Below, piece by piece: positions 17,163-26,863 of a stretch of DNA of 64,000 bases (within the stretch, counting starts at the first letter, position 1; each line of letters starts with the position of its first letter). The position numbers were made by a program, and so were the translations under genes. The notes beneath the pieces are model-generated. The model worked only from the letters and a program-made list of their open reading frames with translations, was not told where the DNA came from and ran no database searches. Origin of the DNA: Danxiaibacter sp048498555 (lineage in GTDB: Bacteria > Bacteroidota > Bacteroidia > Chitinophagales > Chitinophagaceae); the NCBI GenBank assembly GCA_048498555.1, contig JBEHXT010000001.1, positions 806,001 through 870,000 on the forward strand, written 5' to 3'.

Positions 17163-18824
17163 CTACCAGAAAATGGTGTATAAAGCAGCAAGCACACCGC
17201 AGACTATTAATGCACCGGCAGCAAAGCCTGGATTTAGTTTGAACATGCCCTTGTCTATTTCCAAACCGTTTGGTTTCACGCCTCTTCTGTTTTCTCTCAC
17301 ACTTATGATGAGCATGGCAACAATACATATGATGAACACGAAGCCCATTCTGTCAAGGAACGGAATTTCATAGACACCACTTTCATTTGCTTTAGAAAAG
17401 CCCATCGGCGCAAGAAATGCAAGATTTGCAAACATCGGCAGAAACTTAAAGAAAAGAGAAAGTAGAAACCCGCCAATGGTAGCGAACAATGCAGCATTGG
17501 AGGTGGTCTTCTTCCAGAAAAAGCCAAGGATGAACATCGCAAAAATACCAGGCGAAACAAAACCCGTATATTCCTGGATGTATTGAAAACCACCCTTCTT
17601 ATCAATTCCCATGAAAGGAGATATGATTATAGCAAGAAACATGGCTACAACTACCGTAACGCGTCCTATCCAAACCATTTTTTTCTCATCGGCATTGGGA
17701 TCAATCCTTTTCTTAAAAACATCCAGCGTAAAGATGGTTGCAATACTGTTTGCCTTGCCTGCAAGTGATGCCACAACCGCTGCTGTAAGCGCCGCAAAGG
17801 CAAGCCCTTTTAAGCCTGAAGGCAATAGGTTCAACAGTAACGGATAAGCGTTGTCAGGATTAGCCTGCAAAAGATCTGTCTGGAAGTTAGCGTCTTTATA
17901 CAAAACATATGCTGCGATACCCGGCACAACCACAATCAACGGCATAAGCATTTTCAGGAATGCGGCAAAGAGAATACCACCGCGTGCAGTTTTTAAATCC
18001 GCACCTAATGCGCGCTGCGTGATATATTGGTTACATCCCCAATAGTTAAGGTTAACGATCCACATACCGCCGATGAGAACCGTCAAACCTGGTAGGTCCA
18101 TGTAGTTCGGATTATCTTTCTTAAAGATCATGTGAAAGTGATCTTCCGCTTTGCTTTGTAATAAATGCAACCCGCCCATTACACCTTTAGCGCCAAAATG
18201 ATCAGCGACAAGATTCAACGCAAGATATGTGGTTGCGAGCCCCCCGAGGATCAGGAAGAACACCTGTATAACGTCGGTATAACCAATTACTTTCATACCA
18301 CCCAATGTGATGATCACTGCGAACAGCGCCAGCGCGAACATGCAGGTAGTAATGTTTATGCCCGAAATGCTGCTGACAGCCAAAGCACCCAGGTAAAGGA
18401 TAGATGTAAGATTTACCAGTACATACAGCAATAACCAGAATATGGCCATGATCATCGCCACCGTAGAATTATATCGCTGGCTCAGAAACTGCGGCATCGT
18501 GTAAATCTTATTCTTTAGATACACGGGAATAAAAAATATGGCAACAATAATCAGAGTTGCTGCGGCCATCCATTCGTAGGTTGCAATAGCCAGCCCCATT
18601 TTGAAGCCAGAGCCGCTCATCCCGATAAATTGTTCAGCAGAAATATTTGAAGCAATCAGTGATGCGCCAATTGCCCACCATGTTAATGATCCTTCTGCAA
18701 GAAAATAGTCTTTCGAGCTTAGCTGAGCTTGTTTTTTTCTCTTATAGATCCACCATCCATACAGAGCAACGATTAGAAAATAACATAAAAAAACAAGGTA
18801 GTCTTTAGAATGCAGTACGTTCAT
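17163..18824 (-). CDS. Sodium/sugar symporter (SSS family)
   Basis: Inner-membrane Na+-coupled solute importer of 553 residues with about 14 membrane segments. The family signature is present: SSKDYFLAEGSLTWWAIGASLIASNISAEQFIGMSGSGFKMG around TM1-2 and GGMKVIGYTDVIQVFFLILGG around TM5-6, which resembles the bacterial galactose symporter vSGLT. NYWGCNQYITQRALGADLKTARGGILFAAFLK is typical of sugar-type members. It sits at the downstream end of the arabinose/galactose glycoside hydrolase block, so L-arabinose or D-galactose is the likely cargo. That is an inference from context. Confidence 0.9.
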   Translation of the reverse strand: MNVLHSKDYLVFLCYFLIVALYGWWIYKRKKQAQLSSKDYFLAEGSLTWWAIGASLIASNISAEQFIGMSGSGFKMGLAIATYEWMAAATLIIVAIFFIPVYLKNKIYTMPQFLSQRYNSTVAMIMAIFWLLLYVLVNLTSILYLGALAVSSISGINITTCMFALALFAVIITLGGMKVIGYTDVIQVFFLILGGLATTYLALNLVADHFGAKGVMGGLHLLQSKAEDHFHMIFKKDNPNYMDLPGLTVLIGGMWIVNLNYWGCNQYITQRALGADLKTARGGILFAAFLKMLMPLIVVVPGIAAYVLYKDANFQTDLLQANPDNAYPLLLNLLPSGLKGLAFAALTAAVVASLAGKANSIATIFTLDVFKKRIDPNADEKKMVWIGRVTVVVAMFLAIIISPFMGIDKKGGFQYIQEYTGFVSPGIFAMFILGFFWKKTTSNAALFATIGGFLLSLFFKFLPMFANLAFLAPMGFSKANESGVYEIPFLDRMGFVFIICIVAMLIISVRENRRGVKPNGLEIDKGMFKLNPGFAAGALIVCGVLAALYTIFW

Positions 18825-18938
18825 TTGGCAGTCTTTTGTTGTTTTTTATTTTAAGCGTGAAAAGATAATCATTATTGTTTCACCCTGTCGAAATTGAGCG
18901 ATACTTTTTTCTTACTAACAGTTGTTGACGTAGCATTT

Positions 18939-19991
18939 TTATTCACCGGGAATATCAAGTTCCTGGCCTTCGGCGACAGGCGTTCCAAAATCGGGTGTGC
19001 CATCCTGTTTCCAGGCAAACTTCTGCGCGCGTGGAGAACGGAATCCTCCGCAACCTTGTCCGGGCTTACTGTTTGCGTGGTATAAAATCCAGTTCTCTTT
19101 TCCGTTGGGCGAAACAAAGAAGCAGTTGTGCCCCGGTGCATATACTTTATTATCCGGTGATTGCCTGAATACAGGCTCGGGATTTTTTTTCCATGAGGAG
19201 GCATCGAGCAGATCTTTATCGATTGTTGTGGAAAGCATTCCAAGAGCGTAATGATCCGTCCAGCATCCGCTTGCAGAATAGATGAGAAACAGCTTATTGC
19301 CGTTTTGCAAAATTTCGGGGCCTTCATTTACGTCAACATGTGAAACATCATTGGGATTATTCAGATCGCCATTTCGCTCCCAGTCATAATGTGGTGTGGA
19401 TACCAGTGTCCTCTTTCCTTCTACGGTCCATGGATTTTTCATTGCCGCGATATAAATATTTTGCCTGCCATTGGTATCACCTTCCCAGCCAGACCAGATC
19501 AGGTAAAGCTTGTTATTTACTGTGAACACAGAACCGTCGATGGCCCATTTATCTTCAGGTGTCGAAAGCTTTCCTTTCATGCTCCAATCACCACTAAGCG
19601 GATCTTGTGAAGCACACTCCAGTACCCATAAACGATGATGTACGTTGTTACCACTATCGGCGGCAAAATACACATACCATTTACCTTGCAGGTAATGAAT
19701 TTCAGGCGCCCATATTTCTTTGGAGTAAGGGCCCGAGGCCGGTGGCGTCCAGACTATTTTCTTCTCCGCAGTGGAAAGCGATGCGATGCTTTTTGTTTTC
19801 CAGATGGTAATGTTGCGGCCTGTTGTATGGGTGTAGTAATAATATCCATCTTTATATATGCACCAGGGATCAGCGCCTGATGATAACAATGGATTTTTGA
19901 AAGTTTCTTTTTTAGATGCGTTTGATTGCGCGGTACAAAGATTTGCAACAAGCATTAGTATGCAAGCAAACAAAAATGCAGTTCTATTCAC
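18939..19991 (-). CDS. GH43 arabinofuranosidase/arabinanase
   Basis: Exported five-bladed beta-propeller glycosidase of 350 residues, inverting mechanism. The signal peptide ends near CTAQ. The three GH43 acidic residues are visible: Asp41 in SGADPWCIY (base), Asp152 in WAIDGSVF (pKa modulator) and Glu223 in DVNEGPEIL (acid). The closing segment GFRSPRAQKFAWKQDGTPDFG is typical of exo-acting arabinofuranosidases (GH43_26-like). It most likely removes L-arabinose from arabinan or arabinoxylan. It is followed by the SSS symporter gene 115 bases downstream, which fits release and uptake of the same sugar. Confidence 0.87.
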   Translation of the reverse strand: MNRTAFLFACILMLVANLCTAQSNASKKETFKNPLLSSGADPWCIYKDGYYYYTHTTGRNITIWKTKSIASLSTAEKKIVWTPPASGPYSKEIWAPEIHYLQGKWYVYFAADSGNNVHHRLWVLECASQDPLSGDWSMKGKLSTPEDKWAIDGSVFTVNNKLYLIWSGWEGDTNGRQNIYIAAMKNPWTVEGKRTLVSTPHYDWERNGDLNNPNDVSHVDVNEGPEILQNGNKLFLIYSASGCWTDHYALGMLSTTIDKDLLDASSWKKNPEPVFRQSPDNKVYAPGHNCFFVSPNGKENWILYHANSKPGQGCGGFRSPRAQKFAWKQDGTPDFGTPVAEGQELDIPGE

Positions 19992-20044
19992 GTTTGATGT
20001 AATTGGGATGAAAGGCTAAGATAAAACTTTGATTAATTGAAAAA

Positions 20045-20092
20045 TAGGTAAATGTGCGAATTTGTTAATGTGCAAATATGCGAATGTCTAAA
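20045..20092. repeat. 8-nt period array (left arm of inverted pair)
   Basis: Octads ATAGGTAA, TGTGCGAA, TTTGTTAA, TGTGCAAA, TATGCGAA, TGTCTAAA. TGTGCAAATATG (20069-20080) is the exact reverse complement of 20191-20202. Confidence 0.65.
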
Positions 20093-20172
20093 TCAAGCCT
20101 TTCGAAAATTTAAGCATCATGAAATTAACGGAGCAGGATCGTAGTTAATTCCAGAATAAATAAACTATGAGC

Positions 20173-20204
20173 TTCATATTTGCACATCTACATATTTGCA
20201 CATT
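20173..20204. repeat. 8-nt period array (right arm of inverted pair)
   Basis: Octads TTCATATT, TGCACATC, TACATATT, TGCACATT. It pairs with the array at 20045-20092 across about 80 bases. Confidence 0.65.
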
Positions 20205-20213
20205 CGTCAATCA

Positions 20214-20241
20214 TTGTCAACTGTCAATTTTCAACTGTCAC
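20214..20241. repeat. 7-nt period array after the DUF4136 gene
   Basis: Heptads TTGTCAA, CTGTCAA, TTTTCAA, CTGTCAC end 9 bases from the stop codon at 20251. A different vocabulary directly follows the octad array. Confidence 0.6.
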
Positions 20242-20250
20242 TTAACAGCG

Positions 20251-20838
20251 CTATTTTTTGGGGAAGTCTTTAAACATCTTTGGTATTAGTCTGTGCAGCA
20301 TTTCCTGCAAAGTAGGAAGCTGTGCTTCTTCCAGTTCGCCGGCTGCAGAACTGCGCCAGACAACCTGTTTACTTTTTGCATCAATCATATCAATAACAAG
20401 TGATCCCTGCCGTAATGTATCAATATTGATTTTACCACCATAAACAGCAGGTCTGTTATTTGAGCTGAATACATAGATCTTTTGCTCCAGATCATAAGGA
20501 CTTGCATATACCTGAGGATTGTACACAACCAACTTTTCATCGGTGGCCTCATACTTCCTGCCAAGCTTCAATGTATATTGAAAATAACAATCCGGATGAG
20601 CCGTATCCAACACCATTTTCCGCTTATCCAATTGCCGCACTACTTCCGGAACCAGCTCGTTGGTAAATGTTTTTCTGCTCAGCATTTTTGTAAAGGTAGT
20701 ATCGGCAGTTGGCAGGTACGCGTAAGCTTTGTAGTTTGAAAAACTCTCATTTGAAAGCCGTTCAGTCTTTACGTTTTTTGCAGTAGTAGCACAACCAGCT
20801 ATGAATGCGGTTAACAAGCAAAAGCAAATCAATTTCAT
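20251..20838 (-). CDS. DUF4136 lipoprotein
   Basis: Lipoprotein of 195 residues; the ATG at 20838 gives signal MKLICFCLLTAFIAGC with lipobox IAGC. The DUF4136 pattern is visible: an N-terminal FSNYKAYAYLPTADTTF, a central VVRQLDKRKMVLDTAHPDCYFQYTLKLG, and the ending GSLVIDMIDAKSKQVVWRSSAAGEL, where a small envelope lipoprotein typically carries xxLxIDxxDxxxxxxVWRG. The function of the family is unknown. A second DUF4136 protein lies at 45214-45849. It sits within the glycan block but nothing ties it to sugar use. Confidence 0.85.
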   Translation of the reverse strand: MKLICFCLLTAFIAGCATTAKNVKTERLSNESFSNYKAYAYLPTADTTFTKMLSRKTFTNELVPEVVRQLDKRKMVLDTAHPDCYFQYTLKLGRKYEATDEKLVVYNPQVYASPYDLEQKIYVFSSNNRPAVYGGKINIDTLRQGSLVIDMIDAKSKQVVWRSSAAGELEEAQLPTLQEMLHRLIPKMFKDFPKK

Positions 20839-20930
20839 CGCGCGATATTTAGTTGGGAATAAACTATTCCATGTATAAATAACGGTTGCCACAAAAAAAT
20901 GTTCATTTCCAGTTTAGCGTAGCCGCGGCG

Positions 20931-21341
20931 TTATACTGCGCTTACGGAATCGTACACTATTACCTTCTGCCACAGGGACGAACATTCCTTCACAAAATTG
21001 AGATGGATAGGGTCTACCTGATAACTATCCTGATCGGCCTTATTCTTAAACATAAGCATCCAGGAAATAGAATATGACCTGTCAATAACATCACGATTGG
21101 TATCGGCAGGTTTTCCTATATAGAACTTTTGAATTGTTTTTACCGAAGATAGTTTTTGAAGGCCTTCAATAAGTTTCTTTTTATCTTCTGCGCTTTCAGG
21201 ATTCTTCAACCAAAAATAAACGTGGTGGATGAATATATCTTTTTCGTCCTGCGCTGCGAGTGCCATTGTTGGAGTGGCCAATGCAGCCGCGGCAACGAGG
21301 CCACTTTTGCTAACGAAATTTCTTCTGGACAATTTTGACAT
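20931..21341 (-). CDS. Dabb (stress-responsive A/B barrel) protein with Tat-like signal
   Basis: Exported single-domain protein of 136 residues. The N terminus SRRNFVSKSGLVAAAALATPTMALAA has a twin-arginine motif (SRRNF) and an Ala-rich hydrophobic core. The mature part matches the Dabb fold: IHHVYFWLKNPESAEDKKKLIEGLQKLSS, then FYIGKPADTNRDVIDRSYSISWMLMFKNKADQDSYQVDPIHLNFV. Dabb domains are dimeric alpha/beta barrels found in stress proteins and small-molecule-processing enzymes. In Bacteroidota such exported copies are often near glycan-use genes, but the substrate is unknown. Confidence 0.85.
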   Translation of the reverse strand: MSKLSRRNFVSKSGLVAAAALATPTMALAAQDEKDIFIHHVYFWLKNPESAEDKKKLIEGLQKLSSVKTIQKFYIGKPADTNRDVIDRSYSISWMLMFKNKADQDSYQVDPIHLNFVKECSSLWQKVIVYDSVSAV

Positions 21342-21419
21342 GCCGGTAGTTTTAGTTTGCCCGTAAAATAATAGGGAAATCTGCAGTTTGCAAATTAATT
21401 TATAGAAACAATACTAATA

Positions 21420-23750
21420 TTACTTCAACAACAATGTAACGGGCATTAGCTGCTGGTTGCGCCAGATACTCAACTGCAGCTTTCCTGTCCAGTTACTTTG
21501 CTGCCAGGCCTCAGTAAGGTCGGCCACATTTTTCACCACCTTATCTCCTGCCTGGCGGATCACATCATTTTTTTGCAATCCGCTTAAAGCCAAAACGCTA
21601 TTACCAGGTTCGATAATCTGAACGCCATTCTCGTCAGGCAGTCCTAACGCAGAACGCTCACCCAAACCTTCTACCGATTTTATTTTGCCACCGAGCCAAT
21701 TGACAATTGCATTCTTGCTTTGCATCTCCTTATTTGCCAAAACCGGCAACGGAGCTGGCTTCGCCTTTTGCTTCAGCCATGCGCTTGTTACACCAATATT
21801 CATGGAGACATTTTTAAATCCGCTTTGTAATGCAATACTCGAAGATTTAAGTGTGTAATCGCCGGTCTGTGCGTTTGAAAATTCAGGCTCAATGGCCATA
21901 CTGTTTTTATCGGTTCCGTTCTCACGCGCTTTCGTCAAATCTGCTTCCTTAAGAAAAAAATTGTGGTTAACCTCATCGCCCCAACTATTCATCCCTATGG
22001 GCGCATATGGTGAAGTGACAATATTATGCCTGAAAGTATCATGACTGTTTGCAAACCATACATGCGGATGAAAACTATTGTTCAGGATGATATTATTTTC
22101 AACCGTTCTAAAAAAACCTTCTCTTAGTTTTAAACCGCCGTTCAAACAGATATTGTTGTAGATATGATAGTTACTACTACCATCATCGAGGTCTATATCC
22201 CACCCATGATCACACCTGAAACGATTGTTATATAATGTTATTGGCTCCGTTACATCAAGCAGGATTAACTCCGGATGAACCGCAACAAGGCTATCCATAT
22301 AATGCCTGTCGGCACTCCAATAGCGGTCTCTCCCCCATGAATTAAACGCTCCGTGGTCGCCGGTTTCAAGCACAGTATTAAACACATCGTTGAACGCAAT
22401 CAAATGCCCTCCCCAACAGTCGTCACCAATGTTTATACCTGCCCTCGGCGTGTTATAAATTGTATTATGATCAACTGAGATCTTTTGGGACATACTGATT
22501 TCCACACCGGCCACCTGTTTTTCTATCAAGCCAATATCATGTATCAAATTGTCCGTTACAAAACATTGTTGTGGAAATTCATTTGACTTTGGGCCGGCGG
22601 TTTTGTCCAGTTTATCATACAAAGTATACTTGTCATATTGATTACTGGGGGAGCGAACAGCATCCTCACTACCAGCAAAAGCAACTGCATTCGCGCCTAT
22701 ATGATGTATGTAATTATGTTCCACACGTACGCGCTTGTTATAGTTGCTAACGAATACAGCATTGCCGCCAAGGCTTTCAAAAACATTGTTGTTGATTGTG
22801 CAGTTTTCTGTTCCGTTTAGCAGTATCGCTCCGCCACGATAAATCGTCCAGTCGCTACGAAGCAATGGTTCCTTCGTTAACATAAAAGTCCTGTTTGTCC
22901 CGGTAAAAACAAGATGTTCAATACGTACATTTTTTTGTGGATTGTTCATTGTCCCTTTTATCTCAATAAGTTTATCCAATTGAGAAACTTCTATTACTGC
23001 ATTTGAAAGACTTACATTTTTAAGTGGTATAACATAAAGCGTATCTCCGTTGTAAAACCATTCACCCTCGGCGTTTAGCTCCTCGTAAATATTTTCAACA
23101 AACCGGAATTTCTTATTCATTTCGGAGGGACGATTATTTTGCCATCCACCTGTTAAAAGCAATGTTGAATCTGATTTTTTTCCGGTGATCTGGTAATGGA
23201 AGCCACCCCATTCGCCTTCATGAAGTGCGTGCACATAGCCTCCCGCAGGATTTTTCCATGTTCTTATTCTCGCAGGAGAAATTACATCAGCAGCAGTCCC
23301 GTTAAATACTCTTGCAGTGGAATCGTAATCGGGATAGCGCGCCATATGATACAATACACCATTAACAAACAACTGATCCACCGTTAAATTTTTCACGGCA
23401 GCCTTAGACACTTTACCATCGTTCTTCCAATGCAGATTAACTAACGGCCTGGCTCCGCTTAGCGTTACTATTTCCTGCTCATACGGCCTTATAGTTAACT
23501 CGCACGAAATGCCTGATATCACAATCGTCTTATCAAGGTAATAAGTACCGGTCCTGATGAAAATATTCACCTTTCGCTGTTCTTGTATACTGCGCGAAGC
23601 ATCAACTGCTTTTTGCAATGATGCAAAAGGTTTGTCAATACTGCCACCATTAACATCGCTACCATTTTTAGAAACATAAAATGAAATATCCTGCGCAGCA
23701 AGCAAGCTGATACAAAAATGCGTAAGAAAGAATATGATGCCTTTTTTCAT
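21420..23750 (-). CDS. Right-handed beta-helix protein with C-terminal PDZ-like domain
   Basis: Exported protein of 776 residues; the ATG at 23750 gives a signal MKKGIIFFLTHFCISLLAAQ. The N-terminal segment FYVSKNGSDVNGGSIDKPFASLQKAVDASRSI is the usual entrance of polysaccharide-active parallel beta-helix proteins. Repeated coils follow with N-rich turns (NCTINNNVFESLGGNAVFVSN, HNTIYNTPRAGINIGDDCWGGH). The architecture resembles GH141, whose characterised members are fucosidase and xylanase; this is tentative. The last 90 residues (IIEPGNSVLALSGLQKNDVIRQAGDKVVKNVADL) look like a PDZ domain, an unusual addition. It probably acts on a side chain of pectin or hemicellulose. Confidence 0.75.
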   Translation of the reverse strand: MKKGIIFFLTHFCISLLAAQDISFYVSKNGSDVNGGSIDKPFASLQKAVDASRSIQEQRKVNIFIRTGTYYLDKTIVISGISCELTIRPYEQEIVTLSGARPLVNLHWKNDGKVSKAAVKNLTVDQLFVNGVLYHMARYPDYDSTARVFNGTAADVISPARIRTWKNPAGGYVHALHEGEWGGFHYQITGKKSDSTLLLTGGWQNNRPSEMNKKFRFVENIYEELNAEGEWFYNGDTLYVIPLKNVSLSNAVIEVSQLDKLIEIKGTMNNPQKNVRIEHLVFTGTNRTFMLTKEPLLRSDWTIYRGGAILLNGTENCTINNNVFESLGGNAVFVSNYNKRVRVEHNYIHHIGANAVAFAGSEDAVRSPSNQYDKYTLYDKLDKTAGPKSNEFPQQCFVTDNLIHDIGLIEKQVAGVEISMSQKISVDHNTIYNTPRAGINIGDDCWGGHLIAFNDVFNTVLETGDHGAFNSWGRDRYWSADRHYMDSLVAVHPELILLDVTEPITLYNNRFRCDHGWDIDLDDGSSNYHIYNNICLNGGLKLREGFFRTVENNIILNNSFHPHVWFANSHDTFRHNIVTSPYAPIGMNSWGDEVNHNFFLKEADLTKARENGTDKNSMAIEPEFSNAQTGDYTLKSSSIALQSGFKNVSMNIGVTSAWLKQKAKPAPLPVLANKEMQSKNAIVNWLGGKIKSVEGLGERSALGLPDENGVQIIEPGNSVLALSGLQKNDVIRQAGDKVVKNVADLTEAWQQSNWTGKLQLSIWRNQQLMPVTLLLK

Positions 23751-23843
23751 TACAGATAACCGTTGAGAACAGAAAGATATGATCAAAAAGAATGCAATTA
23801 CAGTAATGTTAATTTACTACCACATTCAGGCTATTTAAAACAA

Positions 23844-23873
23844 AAACGGCGGACACATATGCGCCCGCCGTTT
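23844..23873 (-). terminator. Terminator of the galM gene
   Basis: A 9-bp stem AAACGGCGG / CCGCCGTTT around a 12-nt loop, with a T-rich tail on the minus strand, 17 bases after the galM stop. Confidence 0.75.
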
Positions 23874-23889
23874 ACACTATGAGAAAAAC

Positions 23890-25071
23890 CTATTTTGCGA
23901 CAGAAAATACATACTCTGTGGTAGAGGTATATTTCTTTCCTGGTTCTAATGTTGTTGTAGGGAAAGATGGTTGATTGGGAGAATCAGGGAAATGTTGTGT
24001 TTCCAAACAAAATGCTGTTCTGAAATCATCCTTCTTATGCTCTTTAATATAATTTGTGCCTTGCATAAAGTTGCCTCCGTAAAACTGCACGCCAGGTTCT
24101 GAAGTTAACACGTCCATCTGAATCCCGCTATTGTCACCAATCACCTCAGCAGCTTTATTTAAGCCTGCACCAGTATTCTTATTCAGCACAAAATTATGAT
24201 CGTAGCCTTTGCCATATTTAATCTGAATGTTGGAAGTATCGTTTACTCTCGCTCCAATTGCTGTTGGCTTGCGGAAGTCCAACGGTGTATTTGCAACAGG
24301 AACAATTTTGCCAACAGGGATCAACGTAGAATCAACCGGTGTAAAGTTGTCTGCATTCAATTGCAAAATGTGATTGTTGATGGTACCACTTCCCTGCCCG
24401 TTCAGGTTGAAATAAGAATGATTGGTGAGGTTTACAACAGTTTTTTTATCCGTTGAAATTTCATAATCAATTTTTACGCCCTTATTGCCTGTAGCCGTAT
24501 AGGTAACTTTTGCAGTGAGTGTACCTGGATAACCTTCTTCGCCATCATTAGAAACATATGTAAATGCCAGCGTAGAATCATTCACCTGTTGCGCGTCCCA
24601 CACTTTGCGTGAAAAACCGGTTTTACCACCATGCAGGTGATTTGCTCCGTTGTTTGTTGCAAGTGTATACTCCTTTCCATCAAGCTTGAATTTGCCTTTC
24701 GCAATGCGGTTACCATAGCGCCCTACAATCGCACCGAAATAAGTATCGCCACCATTTTCATATTGCTCCAGTTTATCCTGGCCAACCACCACATCCGTTG
24801 GGTTGCCTTTTTTGTCAGGCACTATCAGCGATACTATTCTCGCGCCATAATTGGTTATCGCAACCTGTATGTCGTTATTTTTGATGGTATACAAATTAGT
24901 GGCTTTTCCATCAATTGTCTTTTGGAAATCTTTTGCATCAGGCAATGATGGCTTTGTAACAAGTGCCGTTGTATCCTTTGCCTGCTCCTGGGTTTGCTGG
25001 CTACCGCTGTTATTACATGCTGCCAGTACAATAATACCGGCTGAAAGCAATGTACCTGCTAGAACTTTCAT
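23890..25071 (-). CDS. galM: Aldose 1-epimerase (mutarotase), lipoprotein form
   Basis: Interconverts alpha and beta anomers of galactose and related aldoses. The 393-residue protein begins with a lipoprotein signal (lipobox LAAC, Cys19), so it acts at the cell envelope rather than in the cytoplasm. GalM motifs are present: NYGARIVSLIVPDKKGN, FGAIVGRYGNRIAKGKF, NGANHLHGG (His145/147), NLTNHSYFNLNG (His218) and LTSEPGVQFYGG (Glu325, expected base). It starts 40 bases after the GH51 stop on the same strand and probably shares its transcript; both end at the terminator 23844-23873. Confidence 0.94.
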   Translation of the reverse strand: MKVLAGTLLSAGIIVLAACNNSGSQQTQEQAKDTTALVTKPSLPDAKDFQKTIDGKATNLYTIKNNDIQVAITNYGARIVSLIVPDKKGNPTDVVVGQDKLEQYENGGDTYFGAIVGRYGNRIAKGKFKLDGKEYTLATNNGANHLHGGKTGFSRKVWDAQQVNDSTLAFTYVSNDGEEGYPGTLTAKVTYTATGNKGVKIDYEISTDKKTVVNLTNHSYFNLNGQGSGTINNHILQLNADNFTPVDSTLIPVGKIVPVANTPLDFRKPTAIGARVNDTSNIQIKYGKGYDHNFVLNKNTGAGLNKAAEVIGDNSGIQMDVLTSEPGVQFYGGNFMQGTNYIKEHKKDDFRTAFCLETQHFPDSPNQPSFPTTTLEPGKKYTSTTEYVFSVAK

Positions 25072-25111
25072 TATAGGTCGAGTTTGGTTTTTGAATATTT
25101 ATTTACTGTTT

Positions 25112-26629
25112 CTATTTCATCTTTATCTTAAGCATCGTAAACGAATGGGCAGGAAAACTGTACACAAAGCCCGTACCGTTAATATCAATTTGCTTTTCTT
25201 TGGTCTTTACCTTTTGTTCGCTCACCGTATTTTCATCATTTATATCGTTCGAATTTACCTCATACACAACGGCTTTGTTCCCCATTTGTCCAAACTGATT
25301 GGCGATATTGGTTTCAATTGCTTTGTCTTTGTGCCTGTTTACAACATTTATCAACAACTCTTTTGTTTTTTCATTGTATACTGAAGAAACGTCAAGATAA
25401 GGAACTTGCTTAAAATCTCCTGCATCATATGTATCGCAATCAACAAATGACTGTAACGATTCGCCATGACAATTTTCCGCAAACAGTTGCAATGGATAAT
25501 AAGTTGTTTGCATCCACAACTTATCATTTGTAACCATCATGGGCGCAATTACATTTACCAGTTGTGCTAGGTTGGCCATTTTTACAATATCTGCGTGACG
25601 AATAAAGCAATTCAAATACATTGCAACAACGAGCGCATCCTGCATGTTATAATGTTCTTCCAGTTTTTGTTCTCCGTGTGCTCTGTACCACACATTGTAT
25701 TCATCGAAGGCTATATATATCGGCCTTTGAACGCGGTACCTGTTCTTCACTTCTTTTATCATGCCTTTTGTAATATCGATGATATTGTCTACCCTTGATG
25801 TGATGGCCATGAATTTATAATGATCCTTATCGTAGTTGCCGGAATAATGATGTAAGGATATATAATCAATCTGATCCCGAAGACTTGTAAGTACTGTTCT
25901 ATTCCAATTCATCCAATCAGCGCCATAGTTGCTGGAACCTGATGCTATGAGCTTAATACTGTTGTCAGACCACTTCATCAGCTTTGCAGCTTCAAGCGCT
26001 TTCTTGCTATAATCCTCGGCGTTCATATGGCCCATTTGCCACTCGCCATCCACTTCATTACCCAATCCCCAATACTTTACATTGTATGGATCAGGATGGC
26101 CATTCTTTGCTCGCAGGTCTGAATAATATAAACCAGTTGGTGCGTTACAATATTCAACCCAATTTCTGGCTTCATCCAACGTGCCGGTTCCCATGTTTAC
26201 GCACACATAAGGCGCTACCTTGGCAGCCCTCGCGAACTTCATAAATTCATCAGTACCAACCTGATTGGTTTCTATATCGCCCCATGCAAGGTCTTTTCTT
26301 TTAGGCCTTAGTTCCTTAGGTCCAATTCCATCCATCCAATGATACCCTGAAACAAAGTTTCCGCCGGGCCAGCGTACAATGCTCACGCCCATTTTTTGGG
26401 TAGCGTCGATCACATCTTTCCTGAAACCATCGATATTAGCCGTGGATGATGTAGGATCATAAATTCCACCATAAATGCAGCGGCCCAAATGTTCCGTGAA
26501 GTTTCCATACAACAAAGAGTCAATAGCGCCATTCTTTCTCTCTGTATCTATTTTTATTCTGGCTTTAAGTGGCTGTGCCTGTGCGGAGATCACTGCAAGT
26601 AAGGCCGCGAGGAAAATTACTTTTTTCAT
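25112..26629 (-). CDS. abfA: GH51 alpha-L-arabinofuranosidase
   Basis: Retaining exo-glycosidase of 505 residues that removes L-arabinofuranose from arabinan, arabinoxylan or arabinogalactan. The start at 26629 gives a signal peptide (MKKVIFLAALLAVISAQA), so the enzyme is exported. The N-terminal GNFTEHLGRCIYGGIYD and VRWPGGNFVSGYHWMDGIGP are typical GH51. The acid/base is Glu192 in WGLGNEVDGEWQMGH and the nucleophile Glu310 in IAFDEYNVWYR. A C-terminal beta-sandwich completes the protein. galM follows 40 bases downstream. Confidence 0.95.
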   Translation of the reverse strand: MKKVIFLAALLAVISAQAQPLKARIKIDTERKNGAIDSLLYGNFTEHLGRCIYGGIYDPTSSTANIDGFRKDVIDATQKMGVSIVRWPGGNFVSGYHWMDGIGPKELRPKRKDLAWGDIETNQVGTDEFMKFARAAKVAPYVCVNMGTGTLDEARNWVEYCNAPTGLYYSDLRAKNGHPDPYNVKYWGLGNEVDGEWQMGHMNAEDYSKKALEAAKLMKWSDNSIKLIASGSSNYGADWMNWNRTVLTSLRDQIDYISLHHYSGNYDKDHYKFMAITSRVDNIIDITKGMIKEVKNRYRVQRPIYIAFDEYNVWYRAHGEQKLEEHYNMQDALVVAMYLNCFIRHADIVKMANLAQLVNVIAPMMVTNDKLWMQTTYYPLQLFAENCHGESLQSFVDCDTYDAGDFKQVPYLDVSSVYNEKTKELLINVVNRHKDKAIETNIANQFGQMGNKAVVYEVNSNDINDENTVSEQKVKTKEKQIDINGTGFVYSFPAHSFTMLKIKMK

Positions 26630-26863
26630 GCGATTAAGTTTTGAGTTGCTATTGCTACCAAAACTTACCAGCTGCTTTTTTAGAAAGCGCTCAATCCTGG
26701 CAGGCAATATTAAATGTCTAATATACATTTATTATTCAAAACTTTTATTTTCTCGTGAAATTGATTTGTTGTTTGGGGGGATTAATCGTTGTACTCTAAT
26801 CGTATTCGCTTTGTCCCTCTTCCGTGTTCTTTTTTCTGCTTTAGCCTAACACGTCCGGCTGGA

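Noticed and set aside
18872..19327. Minus-strand frame of 151 codons at the 3' end of the first GH43 gene
   Set aside because: It overlaps the GH43 catalytic region in another frame and has no coherent domain; the GH43 frame carries the active-site residues.
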